The position numbers and the translations under genes are program-made. Shown piece after piece: positions 48,424 to 56,435 of a DNA stretch of 64,000 nucleotides (positions within the stretch are counted from its first letter, which is position 1; the number at the start of each line of letters is the position of its first letter). The notes under the pieces are model-generated. The model saw only the letters and a program-made list of their open reading frames with translations, did no database searches and was not told where the DNA came from. Source of the stretch: CAYLWN01 sp964387625 (GTDB lineage: Bacteria; Patescibacteriota; Microgenomatia; UBA10105). The DNA is taken from assembly GCA_964387625.1 (NCBI GenBank), contig CAYLWN010000002.1, positions 1 to 64,000 of the forward strand, in the 5' to 3' direction.

Positions 48424-49667
48424 ATTTTATTTATATAAATCAAGGGATAGGGAAGTGATAAAGGATTATATTGGGAATAACGCGATATGGTTTGATATAG
48501 TTAAGCCTATAGTATTGTTGATAGTTTTCACGATATTTTGCAAATTATTTCACGATTTTACTTCAATTAAACTCGCTTAATCGCTACTCTTATAAATTGA
48601 ACACAAAATGTATGCGTAATTTAAGTACTTTAGGGCCTTATTATGCTCCAAATAAAGATCATATCAATATATTTCATAAATATTTAGCTATAAATTTGTA
48701 TAGTTAGAGCATTAGGAAGCCATAAATACGCCGAAACATAAACTGCTTTTGCTTAGAATGCAGCTTCAATTTTATTGCTTTAGATTGTATTGAAGCCCTA
48801 AATATGAGTATCTATCAAATCTGTTTTGTTGACTTAACTTGATATTTAATGCCTAAATAAAGCATCATGCGGGAAATAATTAACACATAGCTTCAAAAAT
48901 GAGTGTTTGGATTGTAACAAAGCTCTATTTCTCATTATTGCTAGTGTATTTATAAAATATCTTTATTTATATAACAGCCTCAAAATCTACAATTTAGAGC
49001 ATAATAGAGCGCTAAATTGAGATATATTTTCATCCGAATAAAACCGAAAGCCTCTTTTTCTATACGTATATATAATTTAATCAGCGTTTACAGGTATAAA
49101 GATTCTCATCCTTAGATAATGAAAGAGAGAGGTGTTTTATGTCTACCATGCTCTTTTGAACAATGTTAGGTAGATTGTCTAGCTACTTACTTAATATTTA
49201 AAAAAATAAATTTATTAAATATAGCTTCAAAAATGCACACAAAAGCTATAAAAACATCAGCGTGGTAATCAATGAAGCAAGTATTATCAACTTATGAAAT
49301 TGCAGTCTAATCAAAAGGAGAAGCTGATTCTATGCAACGTCGCACAATGATACTTTTGCGACGTTGATTATGGCTAATTGAAGGAGAAGTGCTTTTAAAT
49401 GCTAAACCTGTTTAATATAAATTTCTATACATTTAATAATGATAATTAATTTTATATGATTAAGCATCATGCTTTCCGCTTTACATAGTAACCCTAATTA
49501 TGATGACTTTTTTTAGGGCTTATTATAGTGCAGGTCTTAATATATTTAGCAATTATCACCATTGCTATAGTTGCCACCCTAATTAAGCCGACTAATATAT
49601 CGGTTTAAGAAATTTAAGCCGTCCAAGAGGCGTACAGAGGCTTACAAATTGAGGCTAAATAGCCGAT
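48424..49667. other. 1.24-kb gene-free region with internal repeats and hairpins
   Basis: No coding frame longer than about 60 codons is found on either strand. It differs from other spacers by lacking dispersed GC-rich repeats and long A or T runs. Internal repeats: ATAGCTTCAAAAATG at 48887-48901 and 49221-49235, AAGCATCATGC at about 48860 and 49463, and TTTAGGGCYTTATTAT-like words near 48630 and 49512. Hairpins: GCTTCAAT/ATTGAAGC (48763-48796), TATAGCTT/AAGCTATA (49220-49251), CAACGTCGCA/TGCGACGTTG (49335-49366), CCCTAA/TTAGGG (near 49490-49517) and GGCTAAATAGCC (near 49653). It might encode a long structured RNA or be a decayed element. Confidence 0.5.
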
Positions 49668-50579
49668 TTAAGATAGCAGAGATTTAAGCATTTGAAAATT
49701 TCCTACATGATCTGAAACAGGTTCAACTAAAGCATAAATATCGTTTTTTTTATAAAGAGACAACAGTTTAATCATTTCGCTTTTGTTAGGAATTGCGAGG
49801 TCTGATGTAAATTCATCAAACAATAAAGATCCATGATAATCGGTCCCGTTATATGGTGGAATAATATAACTTACATGTAAAAGTTTTGTTTTTGTGAGCA
49901 ATTTTTTTGACACAGACCATAAATTTTCTAACAATTGAGATCGGGCTAGATTTTCTTGATTTGCCAGTGTATGTCCAAAATCATTCGCAAAATATACATT
50001 ATCTATATTTAACACAGTTTTAATTATATCTATTGGTAGATCGCCAAAATCTACATAGACATTTCTATCCAGCTGACCCAGACTGTTTACCGAATAAGAA
50101 TATTTAGGCACACTTTCAATTATCAATTTTATGCCTAAATTATCTGCATAATTTGCAAGTTTATGTACTGAATTATAAAAAGTTTCTTGCAAAAGTTGTA
50201 GAGATATTTGCTTGCCAAAGGGTTTAAAATCAATGACATCGCGTTCAAAATTCACATTAGACAATACGCTGCTGCCGGGATGCATATTTACATATAGACA
50301 ATTATGTTTTGAGGCCACATTAATGGTTTGTTTAACTAATTCAATAGATTCACTTAAATTTTGCTTGTTGGGATAAGCTAAATTAACTAATGTATTATTT
50401 GAAGTATTACCCCAGAAATGCAATCCCGCACCAATTTTCAGTTGTTTAATTTGAGAAAATAGATTGTTGTAATCAGCTATTTTGTTTACATGAAACCAGA
50501 CTTCACAAAAGTCAGGAGCAGCTGAAATTAAATCCTGGTAAGAATTGTTTTTTAGTCCGACTTTGATACCTAATTTCAT
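49668..50579 (-). CDS. Sugar-phosphate isomerase/epimerase-like TIM-barrel protein
   Basis: 303 residues of the xylose-isomerase-like / AP endonuclease 2 superfamily. Likely metal ligands in order: H in YVNMHPGSSV, E in IIESVPKYS, D and H in FANDFGHTL, H in LLHVSYI and E in ALVEPVSDH. The first strand is KLGIKVG. It could be an isomerase, epimerase or endonuclease IV relative. It has an extended TGCTATAAT -10 box (50593-50586 on the minus strand) ending six bases before the ATG. Confidence 0.7.
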   Translation of the reverse strand: MKLGIKVGLKNNSYQDLISAAPDFCEVWFHVNKIADYNNLFSQIKQLKIGAGLHFWGNTSNNTLVNLAYPNKQNLSESIELVKQTINVASKHNCLYVNMHPGSSVLSNVNFERDVIDFKPFGKQISLQLLQETFYNSVHKLANYADNLGIKLIIESVPKYSYSVNSLGQLDRNVYVDFGDLPIDIIKTVLNIDNVYFANDFGHTLANQENLARSQLLENLWSVSKKLLTKTKLLHVSYIIPPYNGTDYHGSLLFDEFTSDLAIPNKSEMIKLLSLYKKNDIYALVEPVSDHVGNFQMLKSLLS

Positions 50580-50585
50580 ATGCTA

Positions 50586-50594
50586 ATTATAGCA
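50586..50594 (-). promoter_or_regulatory. Extended -10 promoter, leaderless configuration
   Basis: On the minus strand TGCTATAAT with the consensus hexamer at 50591-50586 and TTGTCA 15 bases upstream. The start codon at 50579 lies six bases downstream. Confidence 0.6.
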
Positions 50595-50637
50595 GGATTA
50601 GCAGCTTGACAAAAAATTATAGACGTCGCAAAATATA

Positions 50638-50717
50638 TTTATTACAACGTTAAAAACGTCGTAATAAATAATTTTCATTTTACAACGCTCAAAGATCATC
50701 GCAAAATGAAAATTATT
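50638..50717. repeat. Paired inverted repeats upstream of xerC
   Basis: First: TTTATTACAACGT (50638-50650), five-base loop, ACGTCGTAATAAA, one mismatch in 13. Second: AATAATTTTCATTTT (50667-50681) and AAAATGAAAATTATT (50703-50717), perfect 15-base arms around a 21-base loop. The arm ends only seven bases before the xerC ATG. The word TTTTGCGACGT is shared between this region (50622-50633, other strand) and 49354-49364. Confidence 0.75.
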
Positions 50718-50724
50718 ACATATT

Positions 50725-51732
50725 ATGACAAATTTATTTACTTATATTGATGATTTTTTGGAATTTTTAGAAGTTGAAAAAAATGTATCTCCATTAACCA
50801 TCCGAAACTACAAACATTATTTGATGAGATTTGCCAACTGGTATAAAGAATCCTCTCCCCTGCCTGCGCCTGACTGCCTGCCTACGCAGTCAGGCGTAGG
50901 CAGGCAGTCAGGCCTTTCAGGTGTCTCTCAAATAAATTCTGACACGATCAGACATTACAGATTATATTTAACCAGGTTAACAGATACACATAATTTGACT
51001 CTTAAAAGAGTGACCCAGAATTATCATTTGATTGCACTGCGGGCTTTTTTACGGTTTTTAGTCAAGAAAGATATTAAAACTTTGGCTCCCGAAAAAATTG
51101 ATCTAGGCAAGACAGAATCGCATAGTTTGAAATTTTTAAATAAAGATCAATTAACACGTTTGGTTAATCAACCGGATATAGCTACTGTTTTCGGCTTGAG
51201 GGATAAAGCGATACTGGAATTATTATTTTCTACAGGTTTACGGGTATCAGAACTGGTGAAACTAAACCGTGATCAAATAGATTTTACGACACGGGAAATC
51301 GGTATTATCGGTAAAGGTGGTAGAGCCAGGGTGGTATTTATTTCAGACGCCGCATCAAAGTGGTTGCAACGATATTTAAGTTATAGAGAAGATAAATACA
51401 AACCTTTATTTGTCCGTTATTCAGGAAAAAAAGTTACCAAAGATCAAGGCGAAGAAGGAATCAGGTTATCAGCCAGAAGTATTCAAAGATCTGTTGAAAA
51501 ATATGTAAAAAAAGCTAAATTGCCTATCAAAATTACTCCTCATGGGTTACGGCATACATTTGCCACGGATTTGTTGACAGCAGGAGCTGATATCAGGGCC
51601 ATACAAGAAATGTTGGGACATAAAAATATTTCCACTACTCAAATATATACACACGTTACCAATCCGCAACTTAAACAAATCCATAAAAAATTCCATGGAA
51701 AAACTGAAATAGTTGAAGATGCAATTAAATAG
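50725..51732 (+). CDS. xerC: Tyrosine recombinase XerC/XerD-like with palindromic insertion
   Basis: Site-specific recombinase for chromosome dimer resolution, 335 residues. N-terminal SAM-like domain with DDFLEFLEVEKNVSPLTIRNYKHYLMRFANWY; catalytic residues R in STGLRVSELVKL, K in IIGKGGRARVV, H-x-x-R in ITPHGLRHTFATDLL, H in MLGHKNISTTQIYTHV and the nucleophile tyrosine of IYTHV. Residues about 45-70 (SSPLPAPDCLPTQSGVGRQS) come from a perfect palindrome inside the N-terminal domain, where no family member would be expected to have it. The catalytic domain is complete. Confidence 0.94.
   Translation: MTNLFTYIDDFLEFLEVEKNVSPLTIRNYKHYLMRFANWYKESSPLPAPDCLPTQSGVGRQSGLSGVSQINSDTIRHYRLYLTRLTDTHNLTLKRVTQNYHLIALRAFLRFLVKKDIKTLAPEKIDLGKTESHSLKFLNKDQLTRLVNQPDIATVFGLRDKAILELLFSTGLRVSELVKLNRDQIDFTTREIGIIGKGGRARVVFISDAASKWLQRYLSYREDKYKPLFVRYSGKKVTKDQGEEGIRLSARSIQRSVEKYVKKAKLPIKITPHGLRHTFATDLLTAGADIRAIQEMLGHKNISTTQIYTHVTNPQLKQIHKKFHGKTEIVEDAIK
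50868..50913. repeat. Perfect 20-base inverted repeat inside xerC
   Basis: GCCTGACTGCCTGCCTACGC (50868-50887), loop AGTCAG, then its exact complement (50894-50913). It is an expanded form of the CCTGCCTACGCAGGCAGG class seen at 3612, 9568 and 23630. It is GC-rich in an AT-rich gene and keeps the frame open. Confidence 0.9.
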
Positions 51733-51736
51733 ATAG

Positions 51737-51751
51737 ACAGGTCGGACCTGT
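51737..51751. repeat. REP-like palindrome left of the transposase gene
   Basis: ACAGGTC-G-GACCTGT, a perfect 7-1-7 palindrome five bases after the xerC stop and 43 bases before the transposase start. Confidence 0.8.
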
Positions 51752-51794
51752 TATGGAGATGGATGTGATGATATAAATTAAATTTTTATCGTAT

Positions 51795-52457
51795 ATGCCG
51801 GCAAAAAATTCTATAAAACAATACGTTGAAAATAGCTTCTATCATATTTACAATCGGGGCGTTGATAAACGAATAATTTTTATTCAGGATTTAGATTATC
51901 AAATGTTTCTTTCATATTTAAAAAATTACTTGTCAACATTGTCTTTACAACAGGTCCGGCCTGTAAGAAAATCCACTCTTTTTTTAGAAATTGATTTAAT
52001 CGCTTATTGTCTGATGCCAAATCATTTTCATTTATTGATTAAACAAAAATCAGCCAAATCAATAATTAAATTTATGCGTTGTTTAACAAATGCATACACG
52101 CGATATTTTAATACCAGACATAAAAGAATTGGTCATTTATTTCAAGGAAAATATAAAGCAAGTTTAATAACAGAAGATTTATATTTACTACAACTATCTC
52201 GTTATATACATAGAAATCCATTAGAGTTATTCAGGTCAGACCTGCATAAAATATTGTCAGAATACCCTTATTCAAGTTATAAAGATTTTTTAGGATTAAG
52301 AAACACTGTTTGGGTGAAGCCAAATGAAGTATTAAATTTTTTTGCATTAGATAAGCAAAAAAATAATTTAGATTTAAATTATCAAGGTTTTGTTGAACAA
52401 TTTAATAAAGACGAAAATGATATAAACGAATTTATCTTAGAAGACAATGTCGAATGA
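51795..52457 (+). CDS. REP-associated tyrosine transposase (IS200-like, TnpA_REP)
   Basis: 220-residue Y1 transposase domain: FYHIYNRGVDKRIIF at the start, the metal-binding HUH-type histidines in AYCLMPNHFHLLIKQ, then FMRCLTNAYTRYFNTRHKRIGHLFQGKYKASLI with the likely nucleophile tyrosine (AYTRYFN), and YIHRNPLEL with a final YPYSSYKDFLG. RAYT proteins act on REP palindromes. Here such palindromes (ACAGGTC-N-GACCTGT) lie on both sides and twice inside the gene. No left and right ends of a classic IS are seen. Confidence 0.9.
   Translation: MPAKNSIKQYVENSFYHIYNRGVDKRIIFIQDLDYQMFLSYLKNYLSTLSLQQVRPVRKSTLFLEIDLIAYCLMPNHFHLLIKQKSAKSIIKFMRCLTNAYTRYFNTRHKRIGHLFQGKYKASLITEDLYLLQLSRYIHRNPLELFRSDLHKILSEYPYSSYKDFLGLRNTVWVKPNEVLNFFALDKQKNNLDLNYQGFVEQFNKDENDINEFILEDNVE
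51950..51964. repeat. REP-like palindrome inside the transposase gene, first
   Basis: ACAGGTC-C-GGCCTGT, one mismatch against a perfect palindrome; encodes QVRPV in a loop before the HUH motif. Confidence 0.7.
52232..52244. repeat. REP-like palindrome inside the transposase gene, second
   Basis: CAGGTC-A-GACCTG, perfect 6-1-6; encodes RSDL after the YIHRNPLEL segment. Confidence 0.7.
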
Positions 52458-52464
52458 TAACAAT

Positions 52465-52489
52465 CTAAACAACAGGTCCGATCTGTTTA
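52465..52489. repeat. REP-like palindrome right of the transposase gene
   Basis: ACAGGTC-C-GATCTGT with flanking CTAAACA and TTTAG that extend the stem. It begins eight bases after the transposase stop. Confidence 0.75.
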
Positions 52490-52526
52490 GTTTTGTTTAG
52501 ACAATTTATGATAAAATGTTGATCTT

Positions 52527-52819
52527 ATGCCAAATCAAGAACGAATCCATAGTCATCTTTCAAAAGGAGAAACTGCTACAACTGTTGTATTGGGATTTAT
52601 ATTGGTGCCGGAATTTATGGATTGACTCAGTTAGAGTCTAATCCAAATACTGACGTATATGCATTATTTCTTGGAGTGATATGGGGCACTATTCTTACTA
52701 ATGTAGGCATTCATATTAATTACGGAACGAAAATAAGGCGGATAAAAACACAATATGACATAAAACATAATATCATTGATGGTAAATGGCATGACTCTAT
52801 AAAACTGCAGAAAAAATGA
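52527..52819 (+). pseudogene. Small membrane protein, frameshifted
   Basis: The ATG at 52527 gives MPNQERIHSHLSKGETATTVV and stops soon at a TGA; another frame over the same bases continues IGIYIGAGIYGLTQLESN, a second span ALFLGVIWGTILTNVGIHI and a polar tail to 52819. Joined near 52588 they make one protein of about 97 residues with two spans. A single base change of length would restore it. I do not recognise the family; a shorter gene starting at TTG 52622 is the alternative. Confidence 0.45.
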
Positions 52820-52899
52820 TAAGCATGCTGTAAAAATTTTTTAGATTATCAATTAATCTCTAAAATTTAATGTATAGCTGGTTGGATAGGTACACGAAC

Positions 52900-52926
52900 T
52901 AAAAAGGTCTTCACTTTTAAGTGAAG
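52900..52926 (-). terminator. Probable terminator after folD
   Basis: On the minus strand an eight-base stem CTTCACTT / AAGTGAAG with a two-base loop is followed two bases later by five T. It lies 56 bases after the folD stop and could close the gyrB-hppA-gyrA-folD block. Confidence 0.55.
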
Positions 52927-52981
52927 CTTGAATTCCGAGTAACCACTAAGTTTACAATTATATTGACAATTAACTTGACAA

Positions 52982-53848
52982 TTATTTGAGTTGAAGCTTA
53001 CATGCAGATACCAAATTTTGCATCAGACATGCTACATTTACTGGTCCTACGCCTCCAGGTGTTGGAGTGTAAAATAAGACCTGGTCTTTAAATTCATTTT
53101 CATCAAAATCTCCTGTCAGCTTGCCTTTTTCTTTATGAATGCCTACGCCGATCAAAATACAATTTGGTTTCACCTGATCAGGAGTAATTATTTGTGATTT
53201 TCCAACCGCAGAAATTACAATATCTGCCTGATTTAAATATTCATCCCGATTTTGAGACTGGCTATTTAAAATAATGAAATTTAATTTCATGGTATTGAGT
53301 ATCTGGGCTATCGGTTTGCCGGCTGTTTCTCCCCTGCCGATTTGGACAATTTTTTTATTCTTAAGATATGATATTAAGCTTTTAGGATAATCGTCGATGG
53401 GTTTTTGAATATGCGTCAAATGTCTGTAGTAAACTTCTGATAAAATTTTAAATACCGCCATACCAACAGGAGGATCAAAAGCTGATTTTGGTAGAAAGCC
53501 ATCGACATCTTTGAATATGGGAATTCTCACATTTAAAGTATCTGCTGACAGGGTTGGAGGAAAAGGTCTTTGGATAATCATCCCATGAATGCTTTTGTCT
53601 GTAGCAATTTGCAGTAAAATCCGGGCAATTTTGGTATATTCAGGAGTTTTTCTGAAATGGATGAGTGAAATTTTGGCCCCAATTTGTTTAGCTGCTAATT
53701 GCTTTTGTCTGATAAATGATAATGAACTTGAGTCACTGCCTACCCAAATAACTGCCAAATGAGGAGGAACGGAAAATTTTAAAGATTTAATTTCTTTTTT
53801 TAACTTTCCCAATATTTCTGCTGATAATAACCTGCCGTCAATTTTCAT
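52982..53848 (-). CDS. folD: Bifunctional methylene-tetrahydrofolate dehydrogenase/cyclohydrolase
   Basis: One-carbon enzyme giving 10-formyl-THF, 288 residues; connects to ThyA and FolA at 9-10 kb. Marks: WVGSDSSSLSFIRQKQLAAKQIGAKI with the catalytic lysine (the usual YxxxK tyrosine is F), GMIIQRPFPPTLSAD, KDVDGF, the NAD(P)-site IGRGETAGKPIAQIL and the ending YTPTPGGVGPVNVACLMQN. The Rossmann RSxxVGxP motif reads GRGETAGKP. It follows gyrA by 75 bases. Confidence 0.94.
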   Translation of the reverse strand: MKIDGRLLSAEILGKLKKEIKSLKFSVPPHLAVIWVGSDSSSLSFIRQKQLAAKQIGAKISLIHFRKTPEYTKIARILLQIATDKSIHGMIIQRPFPPTLSADTLNVRIPIFKDVDGFLPKSAFDPPVGMAVFKILSEVYYRHLTHIQKPIDDYPKSLISYLKNKKIVQIGRGETAGKPIAQILNTMKLNFIILNSQSQNRDEYLNQADIVISAVGKSQIITPDQVKPNCILIGVGIHKEKGKLTGDFDENEFKDQVLFYTPTPGGVGPVNVACLMQNLVSACKLQLK

Positions 53849-53923
53849 AATAAATTATCGAAAATTTATTTAAATTATTTCTTCTGTTTTATCGTCTTAC
53901 ATCTTTTATCTCTTATATCGTCT

Positions 53924-56419
53924 TTACACATATGCGGCAGCGGCAACTGTATCAGATTTATCTGTAAAACGCATAAGTATCACTCCCTGTGTAGCCCTGC
54001 CCAATAATGGAATTGAAGTTATGGGTAATTTTACCACTTGTCCTTTATTTGAAGTCAAAATCAAAGCTTCAGTATCTTTGGGAATAAATTGAGACACAAT
54101 TACATTACCGGTTCTTCCCGTTACTTCTGCTACTTTTACTCCCTGACCAGCACGTTTTTGTTTTGGGAAAGCTTTAATATTGGTTTTTTTACCCAACCCT
54201 TTGGTCATAATTGTAATAAATTCCATTCCCAGATTTTCTTCACTGATAATATCCATACTGACTAAGAAATCATCTTTTTTCAAAGCAATGCCTCTTACGC
54301 CCATTGTGTCTCGGCCGGTTGATCTGACTTCTCTTTCGTGAAATCTGATGGATTTACCAAAATGTGAAACTAATAAAATTTCTTCACTACCTGAAGTAAG
54401 AGATGCCCAGGCTAATTGGTCTTGTTTTTCCAATTTTACTGCTACCAATCCGCTTTTTCTGATTTTTTCATATTCTTCAATTTTAGTTTTTTTAACTGTA
54501 CCATTTACTGTTGCCATGGTAATATATTTCATATTGGCAAGTTCCTCTTTACCATATGTAAGAAGAGAAGTGACTTTTTCTTGTTGTTCAATATTTATTA
54601 AGTTGATTATTGCTTGACCTTTGGCTTGTCGAGTAGTTTCAGGTAAATCCCAAGCTTTTACTTGATAAACTTTACCCTTATCGGTAAAAAATAATACATT
54701 ATCATGAGTCATGGCTGTGGTCATTTTTTCCACCGTATCTTCTTCTTTGGTAGCCATACCAATTACACCTTTACCGCCTCTGCTTTGTGTCTTGAACGAA
54801 GTTTTTGATAATCTCTTTATATATCCACCTTTTGTTATAGTGATGATAGTTTCTTCATTTGGTATCAAATCTTCTTCTGCAAATTCTCCAACTTTTGATT
54901 TGAACACGCGTGTGCGTCGTTCATCACCGTATTTTTCTTTGATTTTAACTAACTCGTCTTTGATTACTTTGAGCATTTTTAAAGGATGTGCCAATAAATC
55001 TTCCAAGTATGCGATAGTTTCTTTGATCATGGCATATTCCTCTTCAATCTTGATTCTTTCCAAAGCTGCTAGTCTTCTAAGTTGCATATCCAAAATTGCA
55101 ATTGACTGAAGTTCGCTTAATTTGAATTTTTTCATCAAATTTTGTTTTGCAATGTCTGCATCTTTTGATTTTTTAATTGTTTCAATAACTGCATCAATGT
55201 TAGAAACTGCAATTAACAATCCTTCCAAAATGTGACCGCGTTCACGAGCACGGGTCAATTCAAATTCACTTCTCCGTCTTACAACTTTGAGCCGATGCTT
55301 AATATATTCTTCCAAAATTTGTTTTAAAGATAATGTTCTTGGCGTTCCATCAACTAACGCAACTACATTTACCGGAAAAGTTGTTTGCAATGACGTATGT
55401 TCGTATAAATTATTTAAGACTGATTTGGGTCTGGCATCACGTTTTAATTCAACAACCACCCTGATGCCATGTCTGTCTGATTCATCACGTAGATCAGTAA
55501 TGCCGTCAAGTTTTTTATCTTTGACTAAATCAGCAATTCTTGCAACCAATAAAGCTTTATTTACTTGATAAGGAAGTTCGGTGATAATGATAGCGCTTTT
55601 ACCGTTACCGATTTCTTCAATTTCTGCTTTGCCCCTTATAACAATTTTTCCTTTACCAGTAGTATAAGCTGCTAAAATTTCTTTAATATCATAAATTGCT
55701 CCATAGGTGGGAAAATCAGGGCCTTTGATAATATGCATCAAATCTTCAATAGTTACTTCAGAAATGAAATCTTGTTTATTGTTTTCAGTATTTTTATGAA
55801 AATGTCCACGACCAATGATCATAAATACTGCATCAATTACTTCAGTTAAATTGTGTGGAGGAATTTTGGTAGCCATACCTACAGCAATACCCTCTGCTCC
55901 CATTAATAATAAATTTGGTAGTTTTGCAGGTAGATACGTTGGTTCTTTCATTGTTTCGTCAAAATTGTCAATAAAATCGACAGTATTTTTGTCAATATCA
56001 AAAAGCATTTCTGAGGCTATGGGAGCCAAGCGGCATTCAGTGTAACGCATAGCTGCTGGAGGGTCACCATCAATAGAACCAAAATTACCCTGACCATCAA
56101 CCAGCGGGTATCTCATGGAAAAATCTTGCGCTAAACGGACTAATGAATCATAAATTGCTACATCACCATGCGGATGAAATTTGCCCAAAACTTCTCCTAC
56201 AACTTTAGCTGTTTTCGTATATCGTGAAGGATGCATCAGTCCCATTTGTTGCATGGCATATAAAACCCGTCTATGAACTGGTTTTAAACCATCTTTGACG
56301 TCCGGAAGTGCACGGGACACGATCACGCTCATTGCATAATCAAGATATGCGCGTTTCATTTCCACGCTTATTTCCGATAGAATAATTTTTCCGACATTAT
56401 TCATAAATTTTTTAAGCAA
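53924..56419 (-). CDS. gyrA: DNA gyrase subunit A
   Basis: 831 residues. The N-terminal breakage-reunion domain has [73 protein letters not shown] with the catalytic tyrosine of MRYTE. The C-terminal beta-pinwheel contains QSRGGKG at the place of the GyrA box (QRRGGKG), supporting gyrase over topoisomerase IV. It lies 16 bases after hppA on the same strand. Confidence 0.96.
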   Translation of the reverse strand: MLKKFMNNVGKIILSEISVEMKRAYLDYAMSVIVSRALPDVKDGLKPVHRRVLYAMQQMGLMHPSRYTKTAKVVGEVLGKFHPHGDVAIYDSLVRLAQDFSMRYPLVDGQGNFGSIDGDPPAAMRYTECRLAPIASEMLFDIDKNTVDFIDNFDETMKEPTYLPAKLPNLLLMGAEGIAVGMATKIPPHNLTEVIDAVFMIIGRGHFHKNTENNKQDFISEVTIEDLMHIIKGPDFPTYGAIYDIKEILAAYTTGKGKIVIRGKAEIEEIGNGKSAIIITELPYQVNKALLVARIADLVKDKKLDGITDLRDESDRHGIRVVVELKRDARPKSVLNNLYEHTSLQTTFPVNVVALVDGTPRTLSLKQILEEYIKHRLKVVRRRSEFELTRARERGHILEGLLIAVSNIDAVIETIKKSKDADIAKQNLMKKFKLSELQSIAILDMQLRRLAALERIKIEEEYAMIKETIAYLEDLLAHPLKMLKVIKDELVKIKEKYGDERRTRVFKSKVGEFAEEDLIPNEETIITITKGGYIKRLSKTSFKTQSRGGKGVIGMATKEEDTVEKMTTAMTHDNVLFFTDKGKVYQVKAWDLPETTRQAKGQAIINLINIEQQEKVTSLLTYGKEELANMKYITMATVNGTVKKTKIEEYEKIRKSGLVAVKLEKQDQLAWASLTSGSEEILLVSHFGKSIRFHEREVRSTGRDTMGVRGIALKKDDFLVSMDIISEENLGMEFITIMTKGLGKKTNIKAFPKQKRAGQGVKVAEVTGRTGNVIVSQFIPKDTEALILTSNKGQVVKLPITSIPLLGRATQGVILMRFTDKSDTVAAAAYV

Positions 56420-56435
56420 ATTAAATAATCAATTT

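Noticed and set aside
48424..49667. tmRNA, RNase P RNA or SRP RNA in the gene-free region
   Set aside because: No T-arm/CCA end, no tag-like frame, no GAGGAAAGTC core of RNase P and no SRP tetraloop region could be found on either strand.
50600..50725. dif site or integron attC site upstream of xerC
   Set aside because: The inverted repeats lack the dif core and the RYYYAAC/GTTRRRY pairs needed for attC.
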